From positions 62,001 to 126,000 of the forward strand of contig NZ_FPBA01000003.1 of NCBI RefSeq assembly GCF_900116515.1: DNA of 64,000 nucleotides. Reading direction: 5' to 3'. The notes beneath the pieces were generated by a model. It saw only the letters and a program-made list of their open reading frames with translations, had not been told where the DNA came from and ran no database searches. The stretch comes from Geodermatophilus amargosae. GTDB lineage: Bacteria > Actinomycetota > Actinomycetes > Mycobacteriales > Geodermatophilaceae. Position 1 is the stretch's first letter. Each line of letters begins with the position of its first letter. Both the position numbers and the translations under genes were made by a program. Of the stretch, positions 40,208 through 48,175 are shown piece by piece.

Positions 40208-41758
40208 TCAGGCAGGGGTCGGCGGCGGCGTCGGCCCCGGGTCGACGGCCAGGGCGTGCTCGGGCAGCACGCCGGTCCGCGACCGCTGGCGCAGCAGGTA
40301 CCAGGCCAGCCCGACGGCGACGATCCCGCCGATGAGCACGAACGCCGCCCACTGCAGGTACCAGTGCTGCTCCCCGGTCGCGTTGTAGACCTCCCGCCGC
40401 GGCCAGGCGAGGTTCAGGGCCATGCCGGCCCCCCAGAGCACCGCGAGGACGTTGACCGGCAGGCCCCAGCGGCCCAGGGAGAAGCGCCCCTGCTCGGCGG
40501 GCAGCGGCCAGCGGCCGCGCAGCCGGCTGATGAGCATCGGCACGGTGACCAGCAGGTAGGCGAGGTAGATCATCACCACGGCGATGCTGGTCAGGGCGGT
40601 GAAGATCTGCGGCTGGCGGATGTTGAGGACCAGGACCGCGAGGGCCAGCACCCCGATGACGACGGCCGGGACGACCGGCGTCCGCCGCTTGGGGTCCACG
40701 CGGGCCAGCCGGGCACTGAAGGGCAGCCCGTTGTCGCGGGCCATCGCGAAGGCCATCCGGATGGTCGCGGTGTGCACGGCCAGGCAGCACACGGTGATCG
40801 CGACGACGATGCAGACGAGGAACGCCTTGCCCAGGCCCGTGCCGGCCACCTGCAGCAGGACGTACTGCAGGCCGCCGGAGCTCGACGCCAGCTGCGGGTC
40901 GGCGAGGTCGGGCGCGGCCATGAGGCCGAAGAGCAGGATCAGCCCGCCCAGGACGAACGACGCCGTGATCGCCCGGATGATCGCCCGCGGCGCGGTGCGG
41001 CGGGGGTCCTTGGTCTCCTCCCCCAGCGAGCTGGCGGTGTCGAAGCCGTACATGACGTAGCCGGAGGCGAGCGCGGCGACGAGGAAGGCACCGAGGTAGT
41101 CCAGGCTCTGCCCCTCGCCCGTGCCGGCCGTGTCGGTGAGGACCTCCTGCGGTCCGCGGGTGGCGCTGATCCCGAGGATCACGACGATGAGGACCGCGGC
41201 GACGAGCTCGATGAGCACCCCGGTGCTGTTGATCCGGGACATCAGCTTCACGCCGAAGGCGTTGACCAGGGTGGTGAACAGGATGAGCACGCCGCCCAGG
41301 ACGACGGCGTTCACGGGGACGTCGTAGGTGCCGGTGCCGTCGCCGACGACCTGGAAGCCGGACCACAGCTGGGGCAGCGTGATCTGGTAGGCGAGCACGG
41401 TGGCCGCCAGCGTCACGATCGAGGCGGTGAGCATCACCCAGCCGGCGAGCCACGACGTCGTCGCGCTGCCCAGCCGCTTGGTCCAGTTGTAGAGCGACCC
41501 GGCCACCGGGTAGCGGGCGGCGAGCTCGGCGAAGCACAGCGCGACCATGAGCTGCCCGGCGAAGACCATCGGCCAGGACCACACGTAGGCCGGGCCGCCG
41601 GCGCCGAAGCCGAAGTAGAAGAGCTGGAACGTGCCGGTGAGGATCGAGATGTAGCTGATCCCGGCCGCGAAGCTGGCGAAGCGCCCGATGCTCCGGTCGA
41701 GCTTCTGCGTGTAGCCGAACTCCGCGAGCTGCGGGTCGCCGTCGTCCTGGGGGCGCAC
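40208..41758 (-). CDS. APC-family amino-acid permease
   Basis: A 516-residue transporter with twelve helices. The first helix FASFAAGISYISILTGTFQL and the loop GEETKDPRRTAPRAIIRAIT are typical of the amino-acid/GABA or choline branch of the APC superfamily. Substrate unknown; amines or amino acids are likely. GTG at 41758 with GGAAGG 8 bases upstream. Separated from the SRPBCC gene by a strong terminator, so it is its own unit. Confidence 0.88.
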   Translation of the reverse strand: MRPQDDGDPQLAEFGYTQKLDRSIGRFASFAAGISYISILTGTFQLFYFGFGAGGPAYVWSWPMVFAGQLMVALCFAELAARYPVAGSLYNWTKRLGSATTSWLAGWVMLTASIVTLAATVLAYQITLPQLWSGFQVVGDGTGTYDVPVNAVVLGGVLILFTTLVNAFGVKLMSRINSTGVLIELVAAVLIVVILGISATRGPQEVLTDTAGTGEGQSLDYLGAFLVAALASGYVMYGFDTASSLGEETKDPRRTAPRAIIRAITASFVLGGLILLFGLMAAPDLADPQLASSSGGLQYVLLQVAGTGLGKAFLVCIVVAITVCCLAVHTATIRMAFAMARDNGLPFSARLARVDPKRRTPVVPAVVIGVLALAVLVLNIRQPQIFTALTSIAVVMIYLAYLLVTVPMLISRLRGRWPLPAEQGRFSLGRWGLPVNVLAVLWGAGMALNLAWPRREVYNATGEQHWYLQWAAFVLIGGIVAVGLAWYLLRQRSRTGVLPEHALAVDPGPTPPPTPA

Positions 41759-41808
41759 GGGGGGCCTTCCGTCCGGGGAGTGGATCGCGTGATCACTCTG
41801 ACCGACGG

Positions 41809-41842
41809 CGCGGTCCCCGGCGAGCCGACGCCGGGGACCGCG
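41809..41842. terminator. perfect 14-bp hairpin after the SRPBCC gene
   Basis: Arms 41809-41822 and 41829-41842 with a 6-base loop, downstream of the ArsR-SRPBCC unit and ahead of the permease gene on the same strand. Confidence 0.8.
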
Positions 41843-41875
41843 GAGGGGCCCGACCTGCGGTGTCAGCTCGCCAGG

Positions 41876-42499
41876 TCAGCTCGCGGTGGCCTCCGGCGTG
41901 AACTGGGCGCGGGCCGCCGCCTCGCCGCCGGCGACCTCCTCGGGGGTCGCGGTGCCCGAGGCCGTCACGGTGGACACCCAGGCGTCGATCGAGGCGGAGT
42001 TGGCACGGCGCACCTCCTCGCTGCCCTCCCAGGCCACCGGGTCGCCGACGTCCTCGCCGCGCAGGTGCAGCCCGAGGCCCAGCAGGGCGACGTCCCACCC
42101 GGGTCCGACGAACAGCGCCCCGGCACCGCTGCCCGCGAAGGCCAAGGGGACGGTGTGCTCGAGCTCCAGGACCGTGGCCCCGCCGGCCGCGGTGAGCCGG
42201 ACGGTCACGACGCTTCCCGGCCCGCCCCAGGTGAGGACGAGCGTCGAGGGCGGGGAGCACTCGCGGATCTCGCCGTCGGCGTTGCCCTCGACGGCGAAGG
42301 TGCCTCCCTCGCGCAGGTCGCCGGTGACCGGCGCGAACCAGCGGGCCAGGCGCGCGGGGTCGGTGACGGCCTCCCACACGTCGTCGGCGGCGGCCGGGTA
42401 CTCGCGCCGCACGGTGACGGCGACCAGTTCGTCGTCGCCCCCGCCGCGGCGGGCGACCTCTCGGGCGGTCTCGGCGATCTCGGCCAGCAGGTCCCTCAC
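41876..42499 (-). CDS. SRPBCC (START-like, AHSA1-type) protein
   Basis: A 207-residue protein with the AHSA1/SRPBCC pattern: VRREYPAAADDVWEAVTDPA, LARWFAPVTGDLREGG, then TWGGPGSVVTVRLTAAGG. These proteins bind hydrophobic ligands; in ArsR-linked pairs the role is unknown. The GTG start overlaps the stop of the ArsR gene as GTGA, so both are translated together. The C-terminal 60 residues are an extra helical tail beyond the usual 140-150-residue domain. Confidence 0.85.
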   Translation of the reverse strand: MRDLLAEIAETAREVARRGGGDDELVAVTVRREYPAAADDVWEAVTDPARLARWFAPVTGDLREGGTFAVEGNADGEIRECSPPSTLVLTWGGPGSVVTVRLTAAGGATVLELEHTVPLAFAGSGAGALFVGPGWDVALLGLGLHLRGEDVGDPVAWEGSEEVRRANSASIDAWVSTVTASGTATPEEVAGGEAAARAQFTPEATAS

Positions 42500-42882
42500 G
42501 GTCGTTCCTCCTCGGGTGGGTCCACCGGGCCGGTGCCCGGGGGGCGTTCCTCGCGCAGGCGGCGCTCCCGCTTCCCGCGGGCGAGCTCGGTGGCGAGTGC
42601 GTCGAGGTGCCGGTCCCACGTGCCGCGGAACCGCTCGAGCCACCGGTCGACGTCCTGCAGCGGCGCGGGCTCGACGGCGTACAGCCGCCGTGCGCCGTCG
42701 GCACGGACCCGGGCGAAGCCGTTCTCCCGCAGCACCCGCAGGTGCTGGGAGACGGCCGGCTGGGAGATGCCGAACTCCTCCCGGACGACGGCGGTGACCT
42801 CGCCGGCCGACCGCTCGCCGTCGGCGAGGAGCTCGAGGACCCGCCGCCGGACCGGGTCGCCCAGGACGTCGAACGCGTGCAC
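42496..42882 (-). CDS. ArsR-family transcriptional regulator
   Basis: A 128-residue winged-helix regulator: VLGDPVRRRVLELLADGERS, AVVREEFGISQPAVSQHLRV, then LRENGFARVRADGARRLYAV. No ArsR metal-site cysteines are seen, so it probably belongs to the SRPBCC-linked ArsR group whose signal is not a metal. GTG start. Coupled to the SRPBCC gene, divergent from the second STAND regulator. The AT-rich stretch at 42897-42925 (TTATATGAGTCAATGC) probably holds its promoter and operator. Confidence 0.88.
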   Translation of the reverse strand: MHAFDVLGDPVRRRVLELLADGERSAGEVTAVVREEFGISQPAVSQHLRVLRENGFARVRADGARRLYAVEPAPLQDVDRWLERFRGTWDRHLDALATELARGKRERRLREERPPGTGPVDPPEEERP

Positions 42883-42961
42883 GGCCGCAGCGTTTCAGTT
42901 ACCCCTTATATGAGTCAATGCTTATGCGCTATGACGGCGCCCGGAGCACGCGTGCCGCCGC

Positions 42962-42967
42962 TACCCT
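42962..42967 (+). promoter_or_regulatory. -10 element of a probable leaderless promoter
   Basis: TACCCT fits TANNNT and ends 8 bases before the GTG at 42976, exactly the spacing seen for the SARP gene at 20790. No ribosome-binding site is present at that GTG. Confidence 0.5.
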
Positions 42968-42975
42968 GCCGACCG

Positions 42976-45276
42976 GTGAGCGCTGCGACGTCCGGTCCCG
43001 GCCCGCTGGCCGGACTGCTGCGGACCGCGCGGCTGCGGGCCGCGCTCAGCCAGGAGGAGCTCGCCGCCCGCTCGGGGCTGACCGCCAAGGCGGTCAGCGC
43101 GCTGGAGCGCGGCGAGCGGCGCCGGCCGCACCCGCACACGCTGCGCGCGCTCGGGGAGGCCCTCGGTCTCGACGAGGCCGGCCGTGCCGCGCTGGCCGCG
43201 GCGGCCCGGCCGGGAGGCGACGGGGACCCGGTCGTCGGCCTGCCGGCCCCGGCCGCGCCGGTGTTCGGCCGGGACGACGACGTCGCCGAGGTGGCCGGCC
43301 TGCTGCGTACCGGGGCGGCCCGGCTGGTCACGCTCACCGGCCCCGGCGGGGTGGGCAAGACGACGCTGGCGCTCGCGGTGGCCCGCGCGGTCGCGGCCGA
43401 CTTCCCCGACGGCGTCACGGTGGCCGAGCTCGCGCCGGTGCGGGAGGCGCGGCTGGTGCTGCCCACGCTGGCCCGGGCCCTGGGAGGCCGGCAGCTGTCC
43501 GGCCCGGTCGCCGACGCGGTGGCCGCCCGGCTCGGCGACCGCCGCCACCTCGTCGTCCTCGACAACGTCGAGCACGTGCTCGACGCCGCGCCGGAGGTCG
43601 CCGACCTGCTCGCGCGCTGCCCGGGTCTGGCGGTGCTGGCCACCAGCCGGGCGCCGCTGCGGGTGCGCGCCGAGCGCGAGCGGCCGCTGGGCCCCCTCCC
43701 GCTGCCGGCCGGCAGCAGCGCCGCGGCCGTGGCCGCCTCCCCCGCGGCCCAGGTGTTCCTCGACCGCGCCGCGGCCGCCGGGCGCCCCGGCGCCCTCACC
43801 GAGGCGAGCGCCGCCGACGTCGCCGCCATCTGCCGGCGGCTCGACGGCCTGCCGCTGGCCCTGGAGCTGGCCGCGGCGCACGCCCGCTACCTGCCGCCGG
43901 CCGCGCTGCTCGGCCGGCTGGACGAGGCGCTCGGGTCCGGCCGCTCCCGGGACCTGCCCGAGCGGCAGCGCACGATGCGGGCCGCCCTCGACTGGAGCCA
44001 CGACCTGCTGACCGCCGCCGAGCAGGAGCTCCTGCGCCGGCTGGCGGTGTGCGCCGGCAGCTTCTCCCTCGACACCGCGCGGGCGGTCGCCGGCGGCGGC
44101 GACGTGCTGGCCGCGCTCGGCGGCCTGGCCGAGCAGTCCCTCGTCCTGCCCGAGGAGGGTCCGGAGGCGCGGTACCGGCTGCTGGAACCGGTGCGCCAGT
44201 ACGCCGCCGCGCGGCTGGAGGAGGCCGGCGAGACGGCGCTGGCCGCCGACCGCGCGACGGCCGCCGTCCTCGACCTCGCCGCCGGCGCGGAGACCGGGCT
44301 GGCCGGCGCCGAGCAGGGCGCCTGGCTGGACCGCCTGGAGCACGACCACGGCAACCTCGGCGCGGCCCTCGGGCGGCTCGTGGACACCGGCCGCGCCACC
44401 GACACCGCCCGGCTGATGGGCGCGACGTGGCTGTACTGGACGGTGCGCGGCAACGTCGCCGAGGGCCTCGGGTGGGTGTCGCGGGTCGACCGGACGGGCC
44501 TGGCGCCGGCCGACGACGCCCGGGCGCTGCTGGCGCTGGCCGCCCTGCGCTACGCGGCGGGCGACGTCCCCGGCACGGCGGAGGCGGCGGCCGGTGCGGC
44601 GTCGGCCGCCGCGCGTGCCGGAGCCGGGGACCTCCGGGCGCTCGCGCTCGTGCTCACCGGGTCGGCCGCGGTCGTCCTCGGCGACCTCGACGCGGCCGGC
44701 CGCGACCTCGCCGAGGCGCTGCGCCTGGCGGAGCGGACGGGGCAGGCCTGGGCGCGCACGCACGCCGTCACCGGCCGCGGCCAGCTGCTGCTGCAGTCCG
44801 GCGACCTGGCCGGCGGGACGGAAGCGCTGGCCGACGCCGAGCGGCTGGCGCGGGAGCTCGGCAGCCCCTTCAGCCTGGCCACGGTGCTCAACGTGCAGGC
44901 CTCCCTCACCCAGCTCGCCGGGGACGAGGACGGCGCCCTCGCGCGGTGGGCCGAGGCCGCGGAGCTGGCCGCGGCGGTCCGCACCTCCTGGACGCTGGCC
45001 TACACACTGCCCGGGCTGGCCGTCATCGCCGCCTCCCGCGGGCTGCCGGAACTCGCGGCCCGGCTGTTCGCGGCGGGGTCGGCGACGGCGGAGGCCGCGG
45101 CGGTGGCGGTGTCCTTCCCGCCCGACGTCGCCCTCGCCCGGCAGGTGCTCCCGGCGGTGCGGGCGGCGCTCGGCGAGGAGGCGTTCGCCCGGGCCTGGGA
45201 CGCCGGCCGGCTGGTGCGACCGACGGACGTCCCGGCCCTGGCCGGCGAGATCAGGCGGTCCCGCGGACCTCGCTGA
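42976..45276 (+). CDS. XRE-type helix-turn-helix/NB-ARC ATPase regulator
   Basis: A 766-residue protein. An XRE-like HTH covers residues 12-65 (RLRAALSQEELAARSGLTAK, then AVSALERGERRRPHPHTL). A STAND NTPase follows: P-loop GPGGVGKTTL near residue 122, Walker B HLVVLDNVEH near 198, then the winged helix. The C-terminus is TPR-like. Such regulators use ATP binding to switch; the ligand is unknown. GTG 42976 looks leaderless; an in-frame ATG at 42931 is an alternative. Ends overlap the convergent hemerythrin gene by 26 bases. Confidence 0.85.
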   Translation: MSAATSGPGPLAGLLRTARLRAALSQEELAARSGLTAKAVSALERGERRRPHPHTLRALGEALGLDEAGRAALAAAARPGGDGDPVVGLPAPAAPVFGRDDDVAEVAGLLRTGAARLVTLTGPGGVGKTTLALAVARAVAADFPDGVTVAELAPVREARLVLPTLARALGGRQLSGPVADAVAARLGDRRHLVVLDNVEHVLDAAPEVADLLARCPGLAVLATSRAPLRVRAERERPLGPLPLPAGSSAAAVAASPAAQVFLDRAAAAGRPGALTEASAADVAAICRRLDGLPLALELAAAHARYLPPAALLGRLDEALGSGRSRDLPERQRTMRAALDWSHDLLTAAEQELLRRLAVCAGSFSLDTARAVAGGGDVLAALGGLAEQSLVLPEEGPEARYRLLEPVRQYAAARLEEAGETALAADRATAAVLDLAAGAETGLAGAEQGAWLDRLEHDHGNLGAALGRLVDTGRATDTARLMGATWLYWTVRGNVAEGLGWVSRVDRTGLAPADDARALLALAALRYAAGDVPGTAEAAAGAASAAARAGAGDLRALALVLTGSAAVVLGDLDAAGRDLAEALRLAERTGQAWARTHAVTGRGQLLLQSGDLAGGTEALADAERLARELGSPFSLATVLNVQASLTQLAGDEDGALARWAEAAELAAAVRTSWTLAYTLPGLAVIAASRGLPELAARLFAAGSATAEAAAVAVSFPPDVALARQVLPAVRAALGEEAFARAWDAGRLVRPTDVPALAGEIRRSRGPR

Positions 45277-45913
45277 CGTAGCGGCGGTACTGCCGGGCGA
45301 AGACGGTCCGCAGCAGCAGGCGGACGGGGAACGGCACGACGTGCAGCATCATCGTGCGCTCCTCGGGGCTGCACTCCTCCAGCAGCGAGCCGAACAGCAG
45401 CGGCAGGTCGCGCGCGGACATCTGGCCCTTGCCGTGCTGGCCGAGCTGGTCCCACTCCTCCTGCGTGACGTGCCGCTCGGCCAGCGGCAGGATCTCCCGC
45501 TCCTCCTCGGCCAGGTGCTCGACCAGCACGGCCCGCAGCGCCTCGAGGGTCGAGGCGACCTCCTCGGCCACGGCCGGCCGGGCCTCGACCTCCCACCGGT
45601 CCAGCGCGGGGCCGAGGAGCCCGGTGAGGTGCTCGACCTGCTCGTGCTGGGCCTCCATGCGGTGCACCAGCCCGGCGTCGGGCGGGCATCGCTCGAGCAG
45701 CTTGGGCCAGAGCAGGTCGTCCTCGGCGGTGTGGTGCAGGTACAGGCCCTGCAGCAGCATCCGGGCGTGCCGGACCAGCACGGCGGCGCGGCCGGTGTCG
45801 CCGGGGGCGACGGCCCGGACCAGCCCGGGCAGCAGGCCGAGCTCCCGGCGGAAGGCGCGGTGGACGACGTACATGTCGCGGACGTCGGTGCGGGTCATGG
45901 CGGTGTTCGTCAT
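45251..45913 (-). CDS. hemerythrin-domain protein
   Basis: A 220-residue protein with a hemerythrin HHE domain: VVHRAFRRELG, LYLHHTAEDDLLWPKL, MEAQHEQVEHLTG and LVEHLAEEEREILPL place His/Glu ligands of a di-iron site. Such proteins sense or store O2, or act in iron and redox handling. The C-terminal part (RDLPLLFGSLLEECSPEERT) is typical of the actinobacterial version. ATG 45913; a second ATG is 15 bases later. Probably linked in function to the stress genes upstream on the same strand. Confidence 0.88.
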   Translation of the reverse strand: MTNTAMTRTDVRDMYVVHRAFRRELGLLPGLVRAVAPGDTGRAAVLVRHARMLLQGLYLHHTAEDDLLWPKLLERCPPDAGLVHRMEAQHEQVEHLTGLLGPALDRWEVEARPAVAEEVASTLEALRAVLVEHLAEEEREILPLAERHVTQEEWDQLGQHGKGQMSARDLPLLFGSLLEECSPEERTMMLHVVPFPVRLLLRTVFARQYRRYVSEVRGTA

Positions 45914-46029
45914 GGGGACGAGCCTGTCCGCGGCGCCGCGGACGTCCCACCCACAGGACCCCCACGCTGGTCCCACGATCCGGACCGGTGTACCCGTGTC
46001 GCCCCGTTCCGCGGCGGTGACCGCCCGCG

Positions 46030-46347
46030 TCAGTGCTCGGAGGGGTGGCGGTGGAACCGCCGCCACGGGTGCCGCCGGGCCGTGGGGGGCTCGGGGTGCT
46101 GCTCGCCCTCCGCGGCGGACTCGGCGGCCACCCGGGAGGCGGTCGCGCCCGTGGCCCGGGGGGCCGGCGGCCGCGTGCGCTCGGCGAGTCGTTCCCGGCT
46201 GAGCTGGTGCTGCAGGCCGAGCGGGTCGGAGCGCGAGCCGCGGGCGGCGACGTCGTGCTGCGCCTCCCACTGGGCGATCAGCTTCTCCTCCGGGGACATC
46301 TCCCAGCGCTGCCGGTCGTCACCGGGCGTCGGTGTGGACGTGCTCAT
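46030..46347 (-). CDS. small hypothetical protein, 105 residues
   Basis: A 105-residue polar protein with a helical start (DRQRWEMSPEEKLIAQWEAQ) and a Pro/Arg/His-rich tail. Strong GGAGGAG 6 bases upstream of the ATG. Its first 29 bases overlap the end of the UspA gene. No family recognised. Confidence 0.6.
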   Translation of the reverse strand: MSTSTPTPGDDRQRWEMSPEEKLIAQWEAQHDVAARGSRSDPLGLQHQLSRERLAERTRPPAPRATGATASRVAAESAAEGEQHPEPPTARRHPWRRFHRHPSEH

Positions 46348-46837
46348 GGCGCTCCTCCCTCGTCCCGCCCGGTCCCGGACCGGGCGTCGTCCCGCTCGGG
46401 CGCACGACGGTGACCGGGCAGTCCACCGCCCGCATCACCGACGTGGCCACCGATCCCATGAGCCGCCCCCGGGCTCCGCCGCGGCCGCGGGAACCCACGA
46501 CGAGCAGCTCGGCGCCCGCGGCCGCGGCCACCAGTGCGTCGACGGGGGCGCGGTGCACCGCGAGGCAGGACACCGCGACGTCCGCGGGCAGCCCGGCGGC
46601 GGCGACGTCGTCGTCGAGCGCCTGCCGCACCGCGGCCTCGTACTCGGCCAGCGGCGGCACGTACGCCGGCTCCCAGCTGGCCGGCCGCGGCGCGGTGGTC
46701 AGGCTCCAGCCGCGGACCACCAGGAGCGGCAGGCCCGCCCGGCCGGCCAGCCGTCCGGCCCAGGCCAGCGCCGTCCGTGCGCACGCCGACCCGTCGACCC
46801 CGACGACGATCCCGCCGCCTCCCGGGAACGCGTCCAC
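46319..46837 (-). CDS. universal stress protein, single UspA domain
   Basis: A 172-residue UspA protein: GIVVGVDGSACARTALAWAG at the start, and the ATP-binding loop GSRGRGGARGRLMGSVATS near residue 110, which has the G-x2-G-x9-G-(S/T) form, so it probably binds ATP. Role is stress or persistence control in the cytoplasm. GTG start. Its last bases overlap the next small gene by 29. Confidence 0.92.
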   Translation of the reverse strand: MDAFPGGGGIVVGVDGSACARTALAWAGRLAGRAGLPLLVVRGWSLTTAPRPASWEPAYVPPLAEYEAAVRQALDDDVAAAGLPADVAVSCLAVHRAPVDALVAAAAGAELLVVGSRGRGGARGRLMGSVATSVMRAVDCPVTVVRPSGTTPGPGPGGTREERHEHVHTDAR

Positions 46838-46913
46838 GGCAGCGCACCTCCCGGCCGGTCCTCGACGACCCGCCGGGTCCAGTGGACGCCGTCCCGGGGG
46901 CCGGCGGGAGGGT

Positions 46914-46935
46914 CGGAGGTCCCTGGGGACCGCCG
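46914..46935. terminator. short hairpin after the ltrA gene
   Basis: Arms CGG-A-GGTCCC and GGGACC-G-CCG pair with one mismatch and a 2-base loop, 3 bases after the LtrA stop on the minus strand. Weaker than the other hairpins here. Confidence 0.4.
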
Positions 46936-46938
46936 GGG

Positions 46939-48153
46939 TCAGACCTCCTCGGTCTCGAGGTCACCGGAGGCCCGCTGCACCCCGCCGGCGACCACCACGA
47001 CGGCGACCAGCGCGGCGAGGGCACCGATGACGACCACGGCCGGCAGCTCCAGCAACACGTCCAGCGCCGCCACCGCCGCAGCGAGCAGCGGCCACCACAG
47101 CGCGCGCCGGGACTCCCCCGTCATCGCCGACGTGGTGACGCTCGCCGAAGCCAGGTAGACCGCGACGCCGCCGGCCACCAGCAGCCGGGTCCCCACCGGC
47201 ACCTCACCGGCCGCGGCCTCCACGACCGCGAGCTCCAGGCCGGCGCCCACCGACGCCAGCGCCAGCGTCAGCGGCAGGTGGCCGAAGACGTAGACGTCGT
47301 GGGAGTGCGCGCCGTTGGACTCCCCCGCCTCGCTCAGCAGCTTCTTCGCCCGCGCGCCGGCGAGGTCGAAGTAGCTCCACCACAAGGCCGCGGCGAGCAC
47401 GAACCCCAGCGCCGCCACCGGCAGCGCGGCACCCGTCCACTTCGCGTCGTAGAGCCCGTGCGCGACGGCGGCCACCGGCTCGCCGAGCACGAGGATGACG
47501 AAGAGCGCGAACCGCTCGGGCAGGTGCTCGACGTGCAGCGGCACGTCGGTCCGCGACCGCGTCGCCAGCAGCGGCACGAGCGCCTCGACCAGGACCGCGG
47601 CCGCCCACAGCGCGTAGGCGGCCGGCCGCGGCACCGCCAGCGACACCGCCCACAGCGTCGCACCGGCGCCCGCGCCGAGCAGGTAGAGCCGGGTGATCGG
47701 CCGCGCCTCCGGCACGTGCTTGTGGGCCCGGCGGTACTGCAGGAGCAGCGTGATCCGCAGCGCGACGTGGCAGAGCACAAAGACGACGAAGCGCTCCCCC
47801 GTGGCCTCCGACGCCGACGCCGCCAGCCCGACGACGGCCGCCATGCTGCCGAGCTTGTACAGCCGGTAGACGACGTCGTCGTGGTCGAAGCGGTTGGCGT
47901 ACAGCGTCGAGCTCACCCACGACCACCAGACGGTCGCGAAGAGCCCGGCGAAGACGAGGAACCCGTGCCAGGTCACGTCCTCGCGCAGCGCTATCGCCAG
48001 CTCGGCCACGACGAGGACGAACGCCAGGTCGAAGAAGAGCTCCAGGCGCGAGGCCGAGCGGTGGTCGTCGGTGCGCAGCTGCGGAGGCCGGACGGCGTCC
48101 CCCCGGCCGGTGAGGCCGTCGATCAGCCGTCGGCCCAGTCCCTGGTCGGCCAC
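46939..48153 (-). CDS. low temperature requirement protein A (LtrA) family membrane protein
   Basis: A 404-residue protein with about eleven helices. The LtrA signatures are at the start: ASRLELFFDLAFVLVVAELA and FATVWWSWVSSTLYANRFDH, and LPERFALFVILVLGEPVAAV in the middle. Name comes from Listeria cold growth; molecular role unknown. GTG start, 22 bases after the potassium channel gene, so probably in one operon with it. Confidence 0.9.
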   Translation of the reverse strand: MADQGLGRRLIDGLTGRGDAVRPPQLRTDDHRSASRLELFFDLAFVLVVAELAIALREDVTWHGFLVFAGLFATVWWSWVSSTLYANRFDHDDVVYRLYKLGSMAAVVGLAASASEATGERFVVFVLCHVALRITLLLQYRRAHKHVPEARPITRLYLLGAGAGATLWAVSLAVPRPAAYALWAAAVLVEALVPLLATRSRTDVPLHVEHLPERFALFVILVLGEPVAAVAHGLYDAKWTGAALPVAALGFVLAAALWWSYFDLAGARAKKLLSEAGESNGAHSHDVYVFGHLPLTLALASVGAGLELAVVEAAAGEVPVGTRLLVAGGVAVYLASASVTTSAMTGESRRALWWPLLAAAVAALDVLLELPAVVVIGALAALVAVVVVAGGVQRASGDLETEEV

Positions 48154-48175
48154 GGATCTCCCCCTGTCGGCGGCG

